A stretch of 64,000 nucleotides of DNA, taken from contig MU129036.1 of NCBI GenBank assembly GCA_014904985.1, forward strand, positions 119,749 through 183,748, written 5' to 3'. This DNA comes from Hydnum rufescens UP504 (Eukaryota; Basidiomycota; Agaricomycetes; Cantharellales; Hydnaceae). Of the stretch, positions 21,840-34,560 are shown piece by piece. Under the pieces are notes generated by a model. That model worked only from the letters and a program-made list of their open reading frames with translations, had not been told where the DNA came from and made no database searches. Position 1 is the stretch's first letter, and each line of letters starts with the position of its first letter. A program made the translations under genes and the position numbers.

Positions 21840-23543
21840 TTGGTGATAACGGAATGAGCAGTCAGCAAGATCAAAACAGTAATCAGCATGTACACATAAT
21901 GAGATTGGGACCTGATGTGTATCATCTTCAAAGCTGCCAATACCAAATGGATACAACTTAACAAACATGCCAGCAATAAGATCTGGGTTCTTATACTCAG
22001 GGATAGCATTTGAACTGCGGTGGATGGAAAGGTCAGGCATAACTTTGTCTTTAAGCTCTGGGTTAAGATTTTGTAGAGCAGAGCCCATCATGGTTCAAGC
22101 AGGGATGGTGACACCATCAGCATCAAAGATGCCAGTTTGTTCTAAGAATACAGAAGTCTTGTCCTCAAATTGAAGTGAGTCAGTGTACAACTGAGAAGCA
22201 GGATGGGGCTCAAGGCCTGCTGTCTCCTCTTCAAACACTTCATGAGCTTTGTCAGTCTGGTTAAAAATCACATGCTCATCTACCCCTGGCAGTGAACCAT
22301 CATCATCATACATGTCCAAAGCAGTAGAACTGAACCTGACATTAAGTGCATGGAAAATGTGGTTGTTCTCAATCAGCCAATGCAAGAATAGTCTAACCTT
22401 TTCCTTTCTGATATGGAAAACTTGTTTCAGACATTTGGGTAGCACCTTTGTACTTGAACCAGTAAAAATAACTGAGAGTGAGTCATTGACATCAGAAGGT
22501 GTGCATGGCAGTATCAGGGCAGTAGATAAGACATTTTGACTGTGAGCACAAGTATTTCCATGAAATACATGAGGGTTGTTGGGATCATCAATGTGGTATA
22601 GCCGAGTAACATGAGCAGTGGAACAATATGGTGAACAGACAAGCTCCTCAACCCAAGTAATATCATGAAACTGTGCAGGGAGCACCCCACGATAAAGTTT
22701 GTTCTTCAGTGCAAATTTGGGCAGATGGGGATATGGAGTAGTTGACAGAAATGTATGACAGTGGTCACAAACATGTATGGTTGCATGACCTGTGTCTTGA
22801 TCTATCAGCACACCCAATTTGTCAAGCATGAGACCATCAATTGCAGGAGCACCAGATGTAAATTCTGTGGATGATTGATTCAGCATGCAATATTGCAAGA
22901 TGAAAGACTCAGTGACACAAAGAATGTGCAGACCATGTGGTGGCTGTGATGCAGACTTGAGAACAGTGTATGTTTGCATCTTTGCCTTGAACTGCTCTTG
23001 AGCACATACTGCACAACATTGAGGTTGCTTCCATTTCATTGCTTCAGCATAAGATGAGCACACATTCTTGATCAGGTTGCGTGATACAACTTGAGGCCAA
23101 CTTGGATCACAGTCATTGTCAATGCTACCTTGCCTTTCTGCTGGCATGATAGGGCTAGGAGCCAATTTGCCAGTTTTGCCAGTTAAGGAGACAAGTATTG
23201 GAAAGCAGTCAATGCCCATGTGGGCAGAAAAGAAATCCATGAATTTACTGACATTACCTAATGCTGTTGTCTCATGTCTAAGATCATGAAATATCAAGAG
23301 TGGGCTGGAGATAAGATTGCCATTTAAAATAGCAGAGCATGAGTCACAAAAAACATGGACTATTGCATCAGCTAGTACAGCTTTACATGTTTTTGTTGTA
23401 ACTTTTGTGCACTGCTCTGATGACCTATTAATTAAGAGCAGAGCAGAAACAAGCAATGTCTGAGGTAGGCACATAAGAGAATATGCCTGGGTGTCATGTT
23501 GAATTTTGAGCCATGTGGAGACCAATATGATGACTGCAACCAA
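21840..23543 (-). pseudogene. Helitron N-terminal region, DUF6570-like
   Basis: Read leftwards from 23543. It holds cysteine pairs (CCAVCAQEQF, CDHCHTFLS) and the diagnostic series LPKFALKNKLYRGVLPAQ, ITWVEELVC, VFHGNTCAHSQNVLSTA, LPCTPSDVNDSLSVIFTG. This is the DUF6570-type domain placed before Helitron_like_N in basidiomycete Helitrons. A TGA at 22095-22097 breaks the frame, which then goes on as TMMGSALQNLNPELKDKV to CSFRYH, where the gypsy element cuts it. The conserved order shows that it belongs to the same Helitron as 2842-8777. The domain's biochemical role is not known. Confidence 0.85.
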
Positions 23544-23906
23544 AGATCATTATGTAGACAATAAGAGGGCATGGGGATATCAGGTTTATTACACAAGAGA
23601 TTACATAGTGGATGGATCATTGAGATATTGGGAAGTTACAACAGTATGTTTAGGTCCATTATAATGATAATCAATAGTAATGTTTGGCCATTAGGTGATA
23701 CAAGACATACACCATCATGGGTGTTTTTAATTGGAAGGTATGAGTAAGCTATCTGGGAGCCCCTAGATCAATGAAGGCATGCACCATCACCACAAGCTAT
23801 AACATTTGGAGAAGTCAGAGGAACATTCTCCACCTCAATTGGTTGTAAAGCACATGATGAACATGGCTGGGGACCATAAGTGATGGGGTGCAGAGCCTGT
23901 TGTGTA

Positions 23907-24170
23907 CTATGGCAATTTACTGCATCTATTAAGCCATGAGGTCAACAAAGATGGGGTATTATACACTGTACCCTTGTATTTGGACATACGTTTGAGGATA
24001 GGAGAAACTAGCTTATGGTTTTGTGTGTGGATCCCAAGCAGCCTCTGAGATGTACTAGCGGAATGGCAGGCAGTCTCCCGATCCCGCTTGCGGGTCTTGC
24101 GGAGACAAGTGATTATACCCATAGTTGTCTGAGATGAGATACCAACAAGTGCAAGCTCTGGAAAGAACAA
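23907..24170 (-). pseudogene. Possible first exon of the Helitron protein
   Basis: An 87-residue minus frame with a basic stretch (LRKTRKRDRETACHSASTSQ) lies about 360 bp upstream of the DUF6570-like part on the same strand. Helitron proteins of fungi often start with a basic, low-complexity region, and the position fits. I see no conserved motif, and the link to the Helitron is inferred only from strand, distance and low CpG between the two. Confidence 0.35.
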
Positions 24171-26070
24171 GAGAAACTAGTGATAAGCCAATAATGAATA
24201 AGTCACATGATCAGATACCCCAATATAGTGTCACAGACATCCACACATCAGAAAGCTACAGAACTGAAGAAAGACACAACTAGACCATTGCATGAAACCC
24301 TTAAATGTATCAGAAAAACAATGATAATCGCAGTCTCAGCGCTATTGGTGACACAATTTTGGGCGGAACTCAATTGATCGGAACCAAAAGCATGCTCGCC
24401 ATAACCCTTCTCTTTCAGAGTCAGGGATATAGCGTAGGTACTGCATGTAAACCCTCACTGGTTTGTACCTCTGCAATCATACTGCACCGAGGTTCTTTTA
24501 TCACACAAACTGTCATGTCACAATTTTTTTTCTTTGCTAGACTTTGTGTGCGTACAGTATAGAGGACCGCTCACAGATGATTTGTAAGGCTATGAACATG
24601 CTGAGGTGCTGAAATTTGTTGTAGATTACAACAACCTATGACAGAGGTGCCCACTTGAAAAATGGGCAGTGGCCGTGAGGGCGGGAGCTTCCTAAGATTT
24701 GCCTTCAGGATTGAACAGATTCTTGTGACCTTTGTTTGGTGGTCCTACGCAAGTTGCCAGTTAACTCATGGTGCTCCCGTCATTGCAAAATGCTCCCGGA
24801 AAATGACATCACCACATCCCTCAATTGAGCATGCTCACAGAAAAGAAGCTTTTGTTGGTCAGGGACATCTCGGAGCCCCCAGCACTTCCTCGGGCTGTGG
24901 GAGTACAATTACCTGGATTGTTCAAGGCAACGGCTTGCGGCTGTCTATTTGAATCCTCCCAGAGATGCTTTGAATTGAACGGGGGTGAATGGATCAACAA
25001 TGATAAAGTAGTAGAGTTGTATTTATGTGTAAGCACACACCAACTCAATGAATGGAATATCAGGACATCCTAGGGGCTCAGAGCCCATGCCCACCCTTTT
25101 CTCCAACGCAGCATTCCATGCCCTATTAACTTCTCTCCATATTGTGAGATGAGATAGCCCACCTTCTAGGGGAGCAACGGGAGGGTTATCATTATTGAAC
25201 CCTGATAATATCTGTCTCCGAAACTCGTGAAGAGGGGAGGTCAAGTTGAGGTACGAGACTGGGAGGCCCCGTGAGGAGGAATACAGTATCTGTGTATTTA
25301 TACCCCAGTAGGCCGCCGGAAGGCGCGAAGAACGGTCTTGTACTGAGCACAGGAGTGATCAATCTGGTAGGTTTTTCCCGGGGGTAGTAGCTATAGTGAC
25401 TTGTGGATGTGCGGGGAAAGGTTTAGTTAGGTTTGTGGTCGGGTTCACATCACGTGAATCCCAAATGCATTAATATTGTCGTCCCAGGTCACGAGACCGG
25501 TGGAAAGCTCTTCAGAGAGCAGCCTGTCTAAGCCTACAATGTCAAGGAGCCCTAAAACTAGTGAATGAGCCATGCTTACAAAGCGGGAGAATGTCCATAA
25601 TGTTCTGAAAATTAGTTCCACTGATACACCTTCGTCTCCAAGTCTGTTGGGCCATTGTGTTTCTCCAAAAACATTCTTCTTGAATGTCTGATTGTACTGT
25701 AGCATCCCGTGTGTATTAACCCTATCCTCCTGCTCATGTGAATGCAAGGTGGACTTCTTGCCTTCTCAAGTTGCCCTCCTCCCTCCCTATTCTCCTCCTG
25801 TTTTACTTTCTTTGTGCCATGTTCTCCTCAAATCCAATTTCTCCGGGGGGTGTCATAGAGGTCATCATCATAAAACATTCGCATTGTATGAAGTAGAAGG
25901 GAAGTGTCATAGCTAAACTACCAAAATATTTAAGGTTGAACGACGGGCTACGGGGGCGATTTAGAGTGGAGAACGATTCGATGTGAATACATGTGGGCTG
26001 CCTCAGCAGGGATCGGATATGTTTCTAAGATGGGATTGGGAAAGGACCGGCTCCCCCAAAGTCATTGTGG
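24171..26070. other. Host-like DNA without a firmly recognised gene
   Basis: CpG content returns to normal from about 24300. Minus-strand frames at 25023-25244 (SPLHEFRRQILSGFNNDNPP; TIWREVNRAWNAALEKRVG) and 25445-25747 look protein-like but match nothing I know. At about 24576-24600 the motif GATGATTTGTAAGGCTATGA matches the 3' flank of the kinase copies to the right, so a piece of that duplicated segment is present here without its kinase. Confidence 0.4.
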
Positions 26071-27593
26071 TTACATATCTTCAATTCCCAAGGCCTGACA
26101 AATCTTTGTGATGGTCGGGCGGTGAGTGGGCTCTGGATTCCAGCAAGACTGCAAGAAACCTAGGTCGTGATTTGAAACAATGCTGTCAACCTTGTATGGG
26201 GGGTCACCCTGACAGATAGCTCGGATTATCGGAGGGGCTTTTCTGTACCAAGAAAATGGGAGATCTCCGGTCATAATCTACAAAGAGCGAAATGGAATGG
26301 GGGTTGTGCCACAGTTTCAGAAATTGTTAAGTGCAAACCTCAGCGTATAGGCATCCGAAGGCATATACATCGCTTGGGGGACTTCGGGATCCTTGGTCAT
26401 CGGATAACTGTTCCGGGGCCAAGAATCGAAGTGTACCCCCAATAATTGAAGATGTGAAGCCAGTCGGACCGCTATCTAGTATTACAGAGAGTCCAAAGTC
26501 GCACAAGGCGGCGCGTCCATCCATTGCAACGACAACGTTGGCCTACGAGGGCAAGTTAGAATGGATGGAGTGTTCGGGGCATTGAAGGATCGAACCGCTT
26601 TCAAGTCTCCGTGTACAATCGGTGGGTTTCGCTCGTGAAGATACCGGAGCCCGCTTGCCACATCTTTGCACTAGGCGCTTTCGTAAGAATACTAAATTTA
26701 AAGTCCTGAAAGCACTTCGGCATTACCAACGGTTCCCGGGGCACGTTGGGAAATCGTCGAATATACTGAAGAACATCGCCATGTGAGTACCAAGGTGAAA
26801 CCAGACCAGGCCCTAATTCTGCTGAGACGAAGCCTAGAAGAGGTACGATGTTCGGATGATTCAGCAATATCCACAGTCGGGCTTCCCGTTTCAACCTCTA
26901 CGGAACAGTCGTATCAATGGGATCCAGCTGAAGATCGCTCCATGAATACCTTGATAGTTTTATCCCCGTACCCAATCTCCTGGCCTCGAATCCGAAGTAT
27001 CTTCACAGCAACCTAGGTCAACAGGAGGCTGTAGCGGTCCCAAAGATTCATAACACCCTTTCGCTCACGTTGGCCGAGCCCCCTTGGGACATCTTCCAAA
27101 GAGCGCGGTACACTCTGGAATATCCACCACTTGCCACAGAGGTCTTGTCATATATTTCGTGAGTGATATCAGGAACCCCGGAGTCCGTTTGGAATGGCGG
27201 ATTTCTCGACGGGAGCGCGTCTCTGTCTTTTTGACAAATTCAGCCCCATACATCCTCATTCGGGTGGATACCATCACGCTTACTGGGAAAACGGGAGGAG
27301 GGTCTAACAGAGGGGATAAAGGGGGTGCGATCCGATACAAGGGAACTTCTCCCCAGGCCCGGAGAGGGATCCCATTGTTCACGAGAAGTATTGATGGTAT
27401 CAGGGATGTCATCACCTGGGTTGTAGACCTCAGGTTCATGGATCCAAGAAGTGCTATTTGCGAATCGACCGGAGGAGCCTTGGCGCATGGATGGGGATCG
27501 TGGATTTGGCATAGAATTTGGAAACGGAGGGTAGCTTCCGGCCTCAGTGCCCATCCCTACGCGTACGGTAGGGAATGAAGGAAGTCCTTCCAT
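26071..27593 (-). CDS. Protein kinase (TKL-like, HGD type), seven exons, apparently intact
   Basis: Predicted exons on the minus strand: 27593-27284, 27226-27069, 27012-26950, 26897-26727, 26670-26596, 26542-26339, 26277-26071; introns are 52-61 bp and every join keeps frame (about 395 residues). Kinase features in order: glycine loop ASGGYSRVYRALWK, VAVKIL with the ATP lysine, REARLW with the helix-C glutamate, PGLVSPWYSHGDVLQYI hinge, HGDLKAANV (HRD changed to HGD, Asp and Asn kept), CDFGLS, LRFLAPEQL (APE), DVYAFG, and RPTITKI at the end. It should phosphorylate Ser/Thr or Tyr; the target is unknown. The first intron uses an AAG acceptor; without it a TGA at 27240 would stop the frame. The N-terminal 100 residues are low complexity. 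Confidence 0.75.
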
Positions 27594-28652
27594 TGCTGCG
27601 GAATGAAGTAAGTTTGTCTACGAGGCCTCTCGGGGAAGATTCAACGCTGAGGTGGGCACTGACATGAATGAATCTTGATGGTGATCAGTCTCCGGAACTT
27701 GTGAAGAGAGACGACCGGGACGGCAGAAGGAGAGGGAGAGGATTATGACGAGAAGGGGATATTGAGGTGACTCCTCTATGAAGCCCTGCTGCTGGTGTGC
27801 GGGTACATGAGGCTCGCCCAAATGAGGGCAGGGGGGGTTGATCAAAGTGCAACGAGGCGCGCTTGTTGCACGATTACAAATTCGATCGAGGGGTGGCAAC
27901 AGCGATGAGGCTGGCAAGGACGTTTGATGCGCCTGCGGACCATCATAATGACGCCCATCCCCGACTTTGCATTGGATGGTGTCGCCCCAGTGAATACTTT
28001 TTCACGACTGACAGTTAAAGTGATGGGATCCAAAGCGGCTGGGTCAAGCAAGGTTGGAGCAAGAGACCAAGGGCGAACTGACGCTGGGTCCGCCAACACC
28101 CACTCTACCATTCGGAGCATAGTCTTGACACACAAACACCAGTTCTGATGCACACAATAGAACGTGTTGAGTCCAAGGCGTCCATAATGGGCCTCATGGC
28201 CCTCATCCCCCTATCAAGCGTTGCCTCAAAGAGAATCTTCTACTCATCCGGGGCATGGCGTCGGTCCTTTCCTGGTCAAACCCATTTGGAAAAGGGCATT
28301 GCCAGGAAGCAGCATGGTCCAGAATATCAACGTGACATACAAATATACCAAATATACATCATCAAGTTCAAAATTCCACGAGGAGCGCTTGTAACCAAGG
28401 CCCTTACCCTACAGATTCTCAGGGGTTCTTTTATGATGGAACGAGGTCTGCCTCACCGCACTTTGATGAAAGCCCCTATTGCTCTCATTTGGGAGCCTGT
28501 CCCCTTGCCTGCAGCAAGGACAAGGCGTGTAGGTCTTCACGTTGCCTTCATAGAGTGAACCCCCCCGGTTGTACCGTCCTTACCACCATCTTCATCATCA
28601 CAGCCACCATCTGCAAACATAGGCCTCCTTCTGCCAACGCTGTCAGTCTCTG
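27594..28652. other. Spacer between divergent kinase copies
   Basis: A plus frame at 28148-28558 and a minus frame at 27842-28153 (PWSLAPTLLDPAALDPITLT) are open but unrecognised. The spacer lies between the 5' ends of two kinase copies on opposite strands and probably holds both promoters. Confidence 0.35.
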
Positions 28653-30264
28653 ATGGTTTACTCGTCCTCCGTGTTCGGGGTCTGCACCTTGGAGACCACC
28701 ACCCCCCCGCGGGAACGGAGTCTATTCCACTCGTCAAGTCGCCCAGCATCTACGAGGCTTTCTGATGTGCCACCTTTGCCCGAGGAAGACATGACACCGC
28801 CGGGCATTGAGGCGTTACACCTCAATGATCTTACATTCCTTTTCCAAGATAGTTCCTCAAAGTGCGTTGTGCACGTCAATTCCAGTCCATTATTTATCGT
28901 AGTTGATCCATCCATTCACCAGCCCCTCTTCGTTTAATTCCGAATGTCCCCGAGAGGATCCCAGTCCCGAGGCACAAATATTTGCTGCGAGTCGTGGAGG
29001 GGGTTCCAGCCAACACTCTAGATTGACCATTCATCGTCAGGCCCCACCTATTTGTGATCTCTCGGTCCCCATTAGTCTCTTCTCAAACTCCATGGACGGG
29101 ACCGACGCCCGATCATGTCGTTCATTTGGTCTCAAAGGCGGAAATAACCCTCACTCCTTCTCGCTGCGGGAAAATATGAACTCCCCGTCCGACTCTGTGG
29201 TTCCTGACCTCACTGGTGAAATATACAACATGACCTCGATCACACGTGGAGGATATTCCTCGGTGTTTCGGGCTGATTGGAAGATGTCCAAAGTACGCGC
29301 AAAAGTCTCGTCAGCCTTTGGGACTGCTACAGCTTTCCTCTTGAACTAGGTGTTCGTGAGGATCATACGGCGTGAACATGGGGATAAAACTATCAAGGTA
29401 TTATGGTATGATCATCAGTGGGATCCCATTGACACAACTGTTCCATAGAGGTTGACACGGGAAGCGCGAGTGTGGAGGTCGCTGAATCATCGAAACGTCG
29501 TACCTCTTCTTGGCGTCGTCCCAGGGAAATTAGGGCCGGGTCTTGTCTCGCCTTGGTACTCAAACGGCAATATTCTCCAGTATATCCAGCAAGTTCCCAA
29601 TGTACCACGTGAAGCATTGGTAATGCCGAACTGCCGTCCTAACTTCCCATTTGGAATTCTTACGAAAATGCCTAGTGCGAAGATGTTGCAAACGGGCTCC
29701 GATACCTCCACGAGCAAGATCCGCCGATTGTGCACGGAGACTTGAAAGGGGTTCGATGCTCAGATGTCCTGAGCGCTGTATACATTCTAACCTGTCCCTG
29801 TAGGCTAATGTTCTTGTTGACATCAATGGGCGCGCTGCCTTGTGCGATTTTGGCTTGTCGACAATATTGGACAGTGGACCGACTGGTTTCACGTCTTTCG
29901 TCCTCGGCAGCACTCTCCGTTTCAAGGCTCCGGAGGAATTTGCGGACGATCTGGATGGTGGGAGTATTCCAAGGGATGTTTATTCATATGCATGCGTCTA
30001 CGGTCAGGTCTGTGCTGTTTATTCTGTTGCGACTTGTTGCGATTCTCATTTTCGATCTCCATAGATCATGACCGGAGACCCCCGTTCCACTGGTATAGGA
30101 CCGACCCTCTAATAATGCGTGCCATCTGTCGGAATGAACTTCCGTACAGGCCTGATTCCATTGTTTCCCGCCATAATCTTGGGTTCCTGGAGCTCAGCTG
30201 GGATGCTAATCCTGCTTGTCGCCCCACCATGTCAAACATATGTCACACCTTGGAAGTTCCGTAG
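28653..30264 (+). pseudogene. Protein kinase copy 2, inactivated
   Basis: The intron pattern matches the intact copy. Predicted exons: 28653-28861, 28923-29292, 29350-29397, 29449-29619, 29676-29750, 29804-30007, 30065-30264. It reads ITRGGYSSVFRADWK, then VFVRIIRREHG, where the VAVK lysine is an arginine and about five codons are missing. REARVWRS, GLRYLHEQDPPIVHGDLKG, CDFGLST and FKAPEEF follow. In the last exon one C is missing from a C-run (GGAGACCCCCG), which shifts frame, and the kinase tail (MRAICRNELPYRP, CRPTMSNIC) goes on in the next frame to 30264. With no ATP lysine it would be a pseudokinase at best. Confidence 0.75.
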
Positions 30265-33200
30265 GATCATCCTTCAGCTCCAAAACCCGTTGGTCTCGTT
30301 GCTGGTAAACATGGAGGCTCACAATTTCCTTATTGCTGGAAGAACCTAGTTCTCTAGTTCTCTTTTTTAGCCCATCCTAGTTCCCTCGGGTGATAGGGGT
30401 CTGCCCCCAATTTCTTCCCGATGGGTGCTAATTATTTCCTCACATGGTGTCGTTATACAAATTAGAGCGGATACCCATTGTATTGACATTTGTTGAAATG
30501 TCATTTTCCATAGGCAGATTGGTACACTCGGGGGCTGCACCCAGATGATTTGTGAAGCTATGAGCACGCGCTAGCGTTGACTCATGTTAGATAGCTCAAG
30601 CTTGCTGCAGATTAGAGTGCGTATCTATGGTAAAGATGTGCAGGCGTGCTTGATGGGTGGTGAGAACAGTACTGCAAGGGCGGGAAGGGTTAAGAAGGGA
30701 GCTATCAAGAATGGATTGAGCGGTAGGAATGTGTAGGCCGAGCTTTGCGGTCTGGCTGCCCAGACTGAACACGGTTAGTATCCTGGTAAACTTTAATGCC
30801 TGGACCTCGTTGCTCCTGTGAAGCTGGGAGAAGTAATCCTACTGGCGATCGCCTCTTCGTGGGGATCGGACTTCGCTGTGATCCGACGATGATGGAACAA
30901 AGTCTGACACAGCGTGAAGATTTTGGAGCCGACGGGGGCTACAGGAAGAAGACAGGGTGAAATTCGGAGATAGCGATCGACAACAGGGGAAGGGAACTAC
31001 GAAATTCGATTGCGAGACAGAGCAGACGGCGGAGGGAAGAAAGGTATTTTCTGAACGGGGATAGATGAACTTGAAAGAGATGTGGCGCTTGTTTGCCTTG
31101 AAGACACTAATGACGTCCATCCGAGCTATCGAGAGGACTTTCGGCCTTAAAGACTGTCTGCGAAGGACAAGCACCATCATCGCATTGTTCCCGGCGTCAG
31201 GGTGATGGTTCACCGTATTGCAGACCGATTTGTGGGAGGTAGCTGAACGTGGGTCCCGGTGCCGTCAACGGTCTCGATCTCTACACTGCTCTTGCGAAAA
31301 GGCAAGGCACTGAACAGAGACAAAATGGTCCGTGAGTTGGGCAACAGGTGTACCCGGACTTGCCATCTGACGAGATGATGAGTCCCCGGCGTTCCAAGTC
31401 GCAAGCCGTCTGGAAATTTCCAGACACACACCCCTCAGAGTACACGGATCAAATCGTTCACTTCTATGAAATATGAAGACCACAAAGTATAAAACACACC
31501 GAGATATACCCATCCGAATAACGATTCCCTACGATACAAGACAACCCGCCGACGAAGGCTGCTTCCAATCTCGGTTACGATCCCGTCGACGAAAGTGTGA
31601 AGCGGACACCATGTAAATGAGGACTCCGTTTGGTATTGAGTGTGGTATCTCAGGTCGAAGGGTCTGGAGGTCTGCGGTCATGGACGTTTTCTCTATTTTT
31701 ATTTCCTCTTCAGTGTATGTACGATACCCCCTGGACCTTCGGTCCCCTGCCCTTGGCGCCCCTCGGGAGCAGCCGGTAGTTGCAGGCTAAATATCGAGAT
31801 ATTCATCATCATCACACCGAGATATACGCAGTGCTGTCTTATGATTCCGTTGCGAATAAGAATGAATCGATGGACATCAGCTAACATAGTAACAAAGATC
31901 CCGTTGAATTCTGAGCTTGGCTGTTGACGCAATCATTAGCCAATGGGTGGGTGATTCAAGGTGAACAATAAATACACATACTGCACATCGGGATGAGTCT
32001 TGCATGCACCTCGCAGCGGCAGAGATACTCCCAGCCAGGCTCCTTGGTTACCTCGAAATCAACCATGTCAAGAAGGCCTCCAGCGCTTGCATTATGATCT
32101 CATTTCCAAGCTCCACATATCATAGAGATGATGCCCATACCGACACGCATATCGCGCCTCAGAGAGAAGAACATCCTTGACTTTCTGTTTAAACCCATCC
32201 CCCCTGTTGTTCGGTATTTACGGATCCAAGAATACAGCGATATTCCGTGTCGAATGGCTTGACTTCATTCTCGGATCGCGATCGGATTATCATGTAGGGG
32301 TGGCCAGGTGATAATTCTCACATCTAAAATGATACTGCTTCGCCATAGTTTCAGACTATAGGACTAGTAATAGGCCTGGTCAGTGAGATCAGTGTCCTGT
32401 CGTTACAGTCTGGGTTGTGCGGAACCTGAGATGGACCTCCCGCCGTCGTAAGGAAATGCCCGAGCTGTCGGAGCATGACATGAGAAAAAGTCTGTGAAAC
32501 GACAGGTAGGGAGATCACGTGCGATCACTCTCTCATACCCAGATTTGGGGCAAAGGGGTACTTTTTCGATGCCATTTTTCTTTAGGCCTCGCAAAAACCT
32601 TTTGTAATCCTCCATAAAGCCATCCTACCCCCTTTCGTCCATCCCATCATGGACTCGGAATAAGTGTTCACTTGAGAGACTTCAGCGTCGATATTTAGAT
32701 CTGACCTCCCCAAGTAGGCATTGTTTGACTCAGCGGAAGCGTTGTTGACAAGGAGGCCAGGCACTGGGTCTGGCCAAGCCAAACAGTTTAGCATACCCCA
32801 AACACGATCCGGAATGCTTTCTAGTCATCCTTCTGGCACAACCTCGAACTAGGCCAATGAATCAACTGGACCTATGTTTCGCCAAACTTTCGTCCGAAAA
32901 TCCGTCAAAGAGCTAATGGGGGATCCTGGTTTGGCCAGCTCGCCGAGTTAGAAGGCTTAACTGATCACTCGCGTACGGACTAGTAGCTCACAACCCCGGG
33001 GTTGCCCTGGGAAAGTGTCAAGAAGATTCCCCCTGAAGGAGACGAACAGAAATCTGAAACGTCAGGAGGAGAGAGAGGAAGGGAGGTTTCGAGGCCTCCA
33101 TGTGACCTTGGGGAGGGGGTGTTCTGAGTGACAGAGTAAGATTACACGAGGCCGAGTAATAGAATGGATAATAGAGGTGATTGAGGTAGTAGAGAGTATA

Positions 33201-33539
33201 CTTATGAGATGTGGAGGCGGGTGGTGGAGATGAAGAGGCTGATAGTGGTGGTGGTGGGAGAACAAAGGAAAATCCGAAGCGAATTATCCAACTTCTACTC
33301 AGATCTCAATGAATTCAGAATTGAGACGGTCCAAAGCCTGCTTCGCTGCCTCCTCTTGAGCGCATGAGTAGAAGGTCGAGTTGCCGCTCCCGTAAGGAAT
33401 CCCATTCACTAAGCCAAAGATTTATCAGGTATGGAGGGACCCAAGATTATATCTTGCATGTACCTAAGACTGTGGCTGTCCACACGAGAGCCGCAGGCGA
33501 TAGTGCACTAGGGAGGTTTTGCTATGATACACATACAAA
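30265..33539. other. Duplicated kinase 3' flank and unrecognised DNA
   Basis: The first roughly 500 bp is the shared kinase 3' flank, including GATGATTTGTGAAGCTATGAGC at 30543. Minus frames at 31513-30839 (GVCLEISRRLATWNAGDSSS; MVLVLRRQSLRPKVLS) might belong to an intron-containing gene, and minus frames at 32794-32403 (MEDYKRFLRGLKKNGIEKV) to another. I could not join either into a known protein. CpG is normal throughout. Confidence 0.35.
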
Positions 33540-33983
33540 TCAACGTGAGGTCCGAGAAGACCAAGAATGGTAACACACCCAATCTAGGCACCAGCCGAAA
33601 CGGGCAATCCATTCCTCGAGCTGGGTGATGCTGTCTTCCCCAAGTATATTGTATACTTTCACTGCTGCGGCGTCGCGTGCACGCCCTTTCTTAGAGCCTT
33701 GGCCCCGGGCGTATTCCCGACCATTGACTGAAAGGTTTGTGTATCGTAAGAAAACACCCATGTGATATCGAGGGAAAGGTCATACTGATCGCACACGCAG
33801 TCCATTTCTTGTCAGGTGCCACACTGTTGTCCTCCCTATCGTCCTGTAGTCAGAACAGGAAGAGGTGAGCAAGTCAATCAATCTCAGCAATGAAGCCCTG
33901 GGACTTCCCCAGGTGATCATCCAACGATGGCGTCGGCACTTGTTATTCAGCCATACGGCGGTTTCCCTTGGTCCCTGACTCAT
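33540..33983 (-). CDS. Small double-stranded-RNA-binding-motif protein
   Basis: Joining 33843-33786 to 33727-33540 across a 58-bp intron (33728-33785, donor GTATGA, acceptor TTTCAG) gives KKWTACAIINGREYARGQGS followed by KKGRARDAAAVKVYNILGED. This is the second half of a dsRBM, with the beta strand, the KKxA..AA box and the final helix. Upstream, MSQGPRETAVWLNNKCRRHR (from 33983) fits the first helix (LNN...) and ends in MITW. The junction between that exon and 33843 was not settled. Such small, single-dsRBM proteins are common in agaricomycetes. A role in RNA binding follows from the fold; partners are unknown. Confidence 0.55.
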
Positions 33984-34560
33984 AAGAGTAAATGCCAGGC
34001 AACTCTGTATGGAGGGGACGCAGGGGTTTGCGAGGCGATGCGGGGCGATGCGAGGCGATGGGGCGATTCTATGGAGGGGAGGGAGGGGTTTTCGAGGTGA
34101 TGTGGGGTGGCACGAGGCGATACAATGCGAGGTTCAGTGGAGAGACCATCATCCCCGAATAGCGTGGGTCCGGTCCCAGCCGGATCTGGATGTGGAGGCA
34201 AAGACAACTGCAACTCTTCACGAGTGCCAAGCCGGCCCTGGGGCTCCACCATCATCAATCCATGCCCCGAAGCCCGTGCCTACTGACTACGTTGGGGTCA
34301 TCCTCGACTCGACTTGACTCGACTACTCCGCGCCACGTCGGAAAGACTTGGCTTAACTCCGAAACCAAGCTTCAAGCCATGACCCCACTACTGTACTGTA
34401 TGTCACTGAACCTTTACTAATCAGCCTAAATCAAGTTGTGTTCCTTAGTATACCAGTAGCCTTGCTCAACTCTCCACGGCGGATGCTGGATGTGCCGGCA
34501 ATTAAAACATCCCCCTCCCCACCGGATCTTCGTCTACATCTGAATCCACCACCCGGAAAG
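33984..34560. other. Upstream region with GGCGATG-rich repeats
   Basis: The sequence around 34020-34130 repeats GCGAGGCGATG/GGGGCGATG imperfectly. No gene was recognised. The minus frame 34258-33980 is low-complexity (Pro/Ser/Arg) and is probably a by-product of the repeat. Confidence 0.4.

Larger units (their letters stand above)
2842..24170 (-). mobile_element. Decayed autonomous Helitron, split by two later LTR-element insertions
   Basis: Read on the minus strand the order is: N-terminal region (about 24170-23907), DUF6570-like region (23543-21840), Rep endonuclease (8777-7472), PIF1-like helicase (7456-4541) and a C-terminal extension (3683-2842). This is the Helitron RepHel order; such elements move by rolling-circle replication. 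The element is interrupted at 8778-21839 by a full gypsy element and at 3689-4535 by a solo LTR. Without them it would be about 7.4 kb. It carries in-frame TGA stops (22095, 7988, 7472, 5172) and a frameshift near 5620, and has very low CpG, so it is inactive. The termini were not resolved. Confidence 0.85.
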
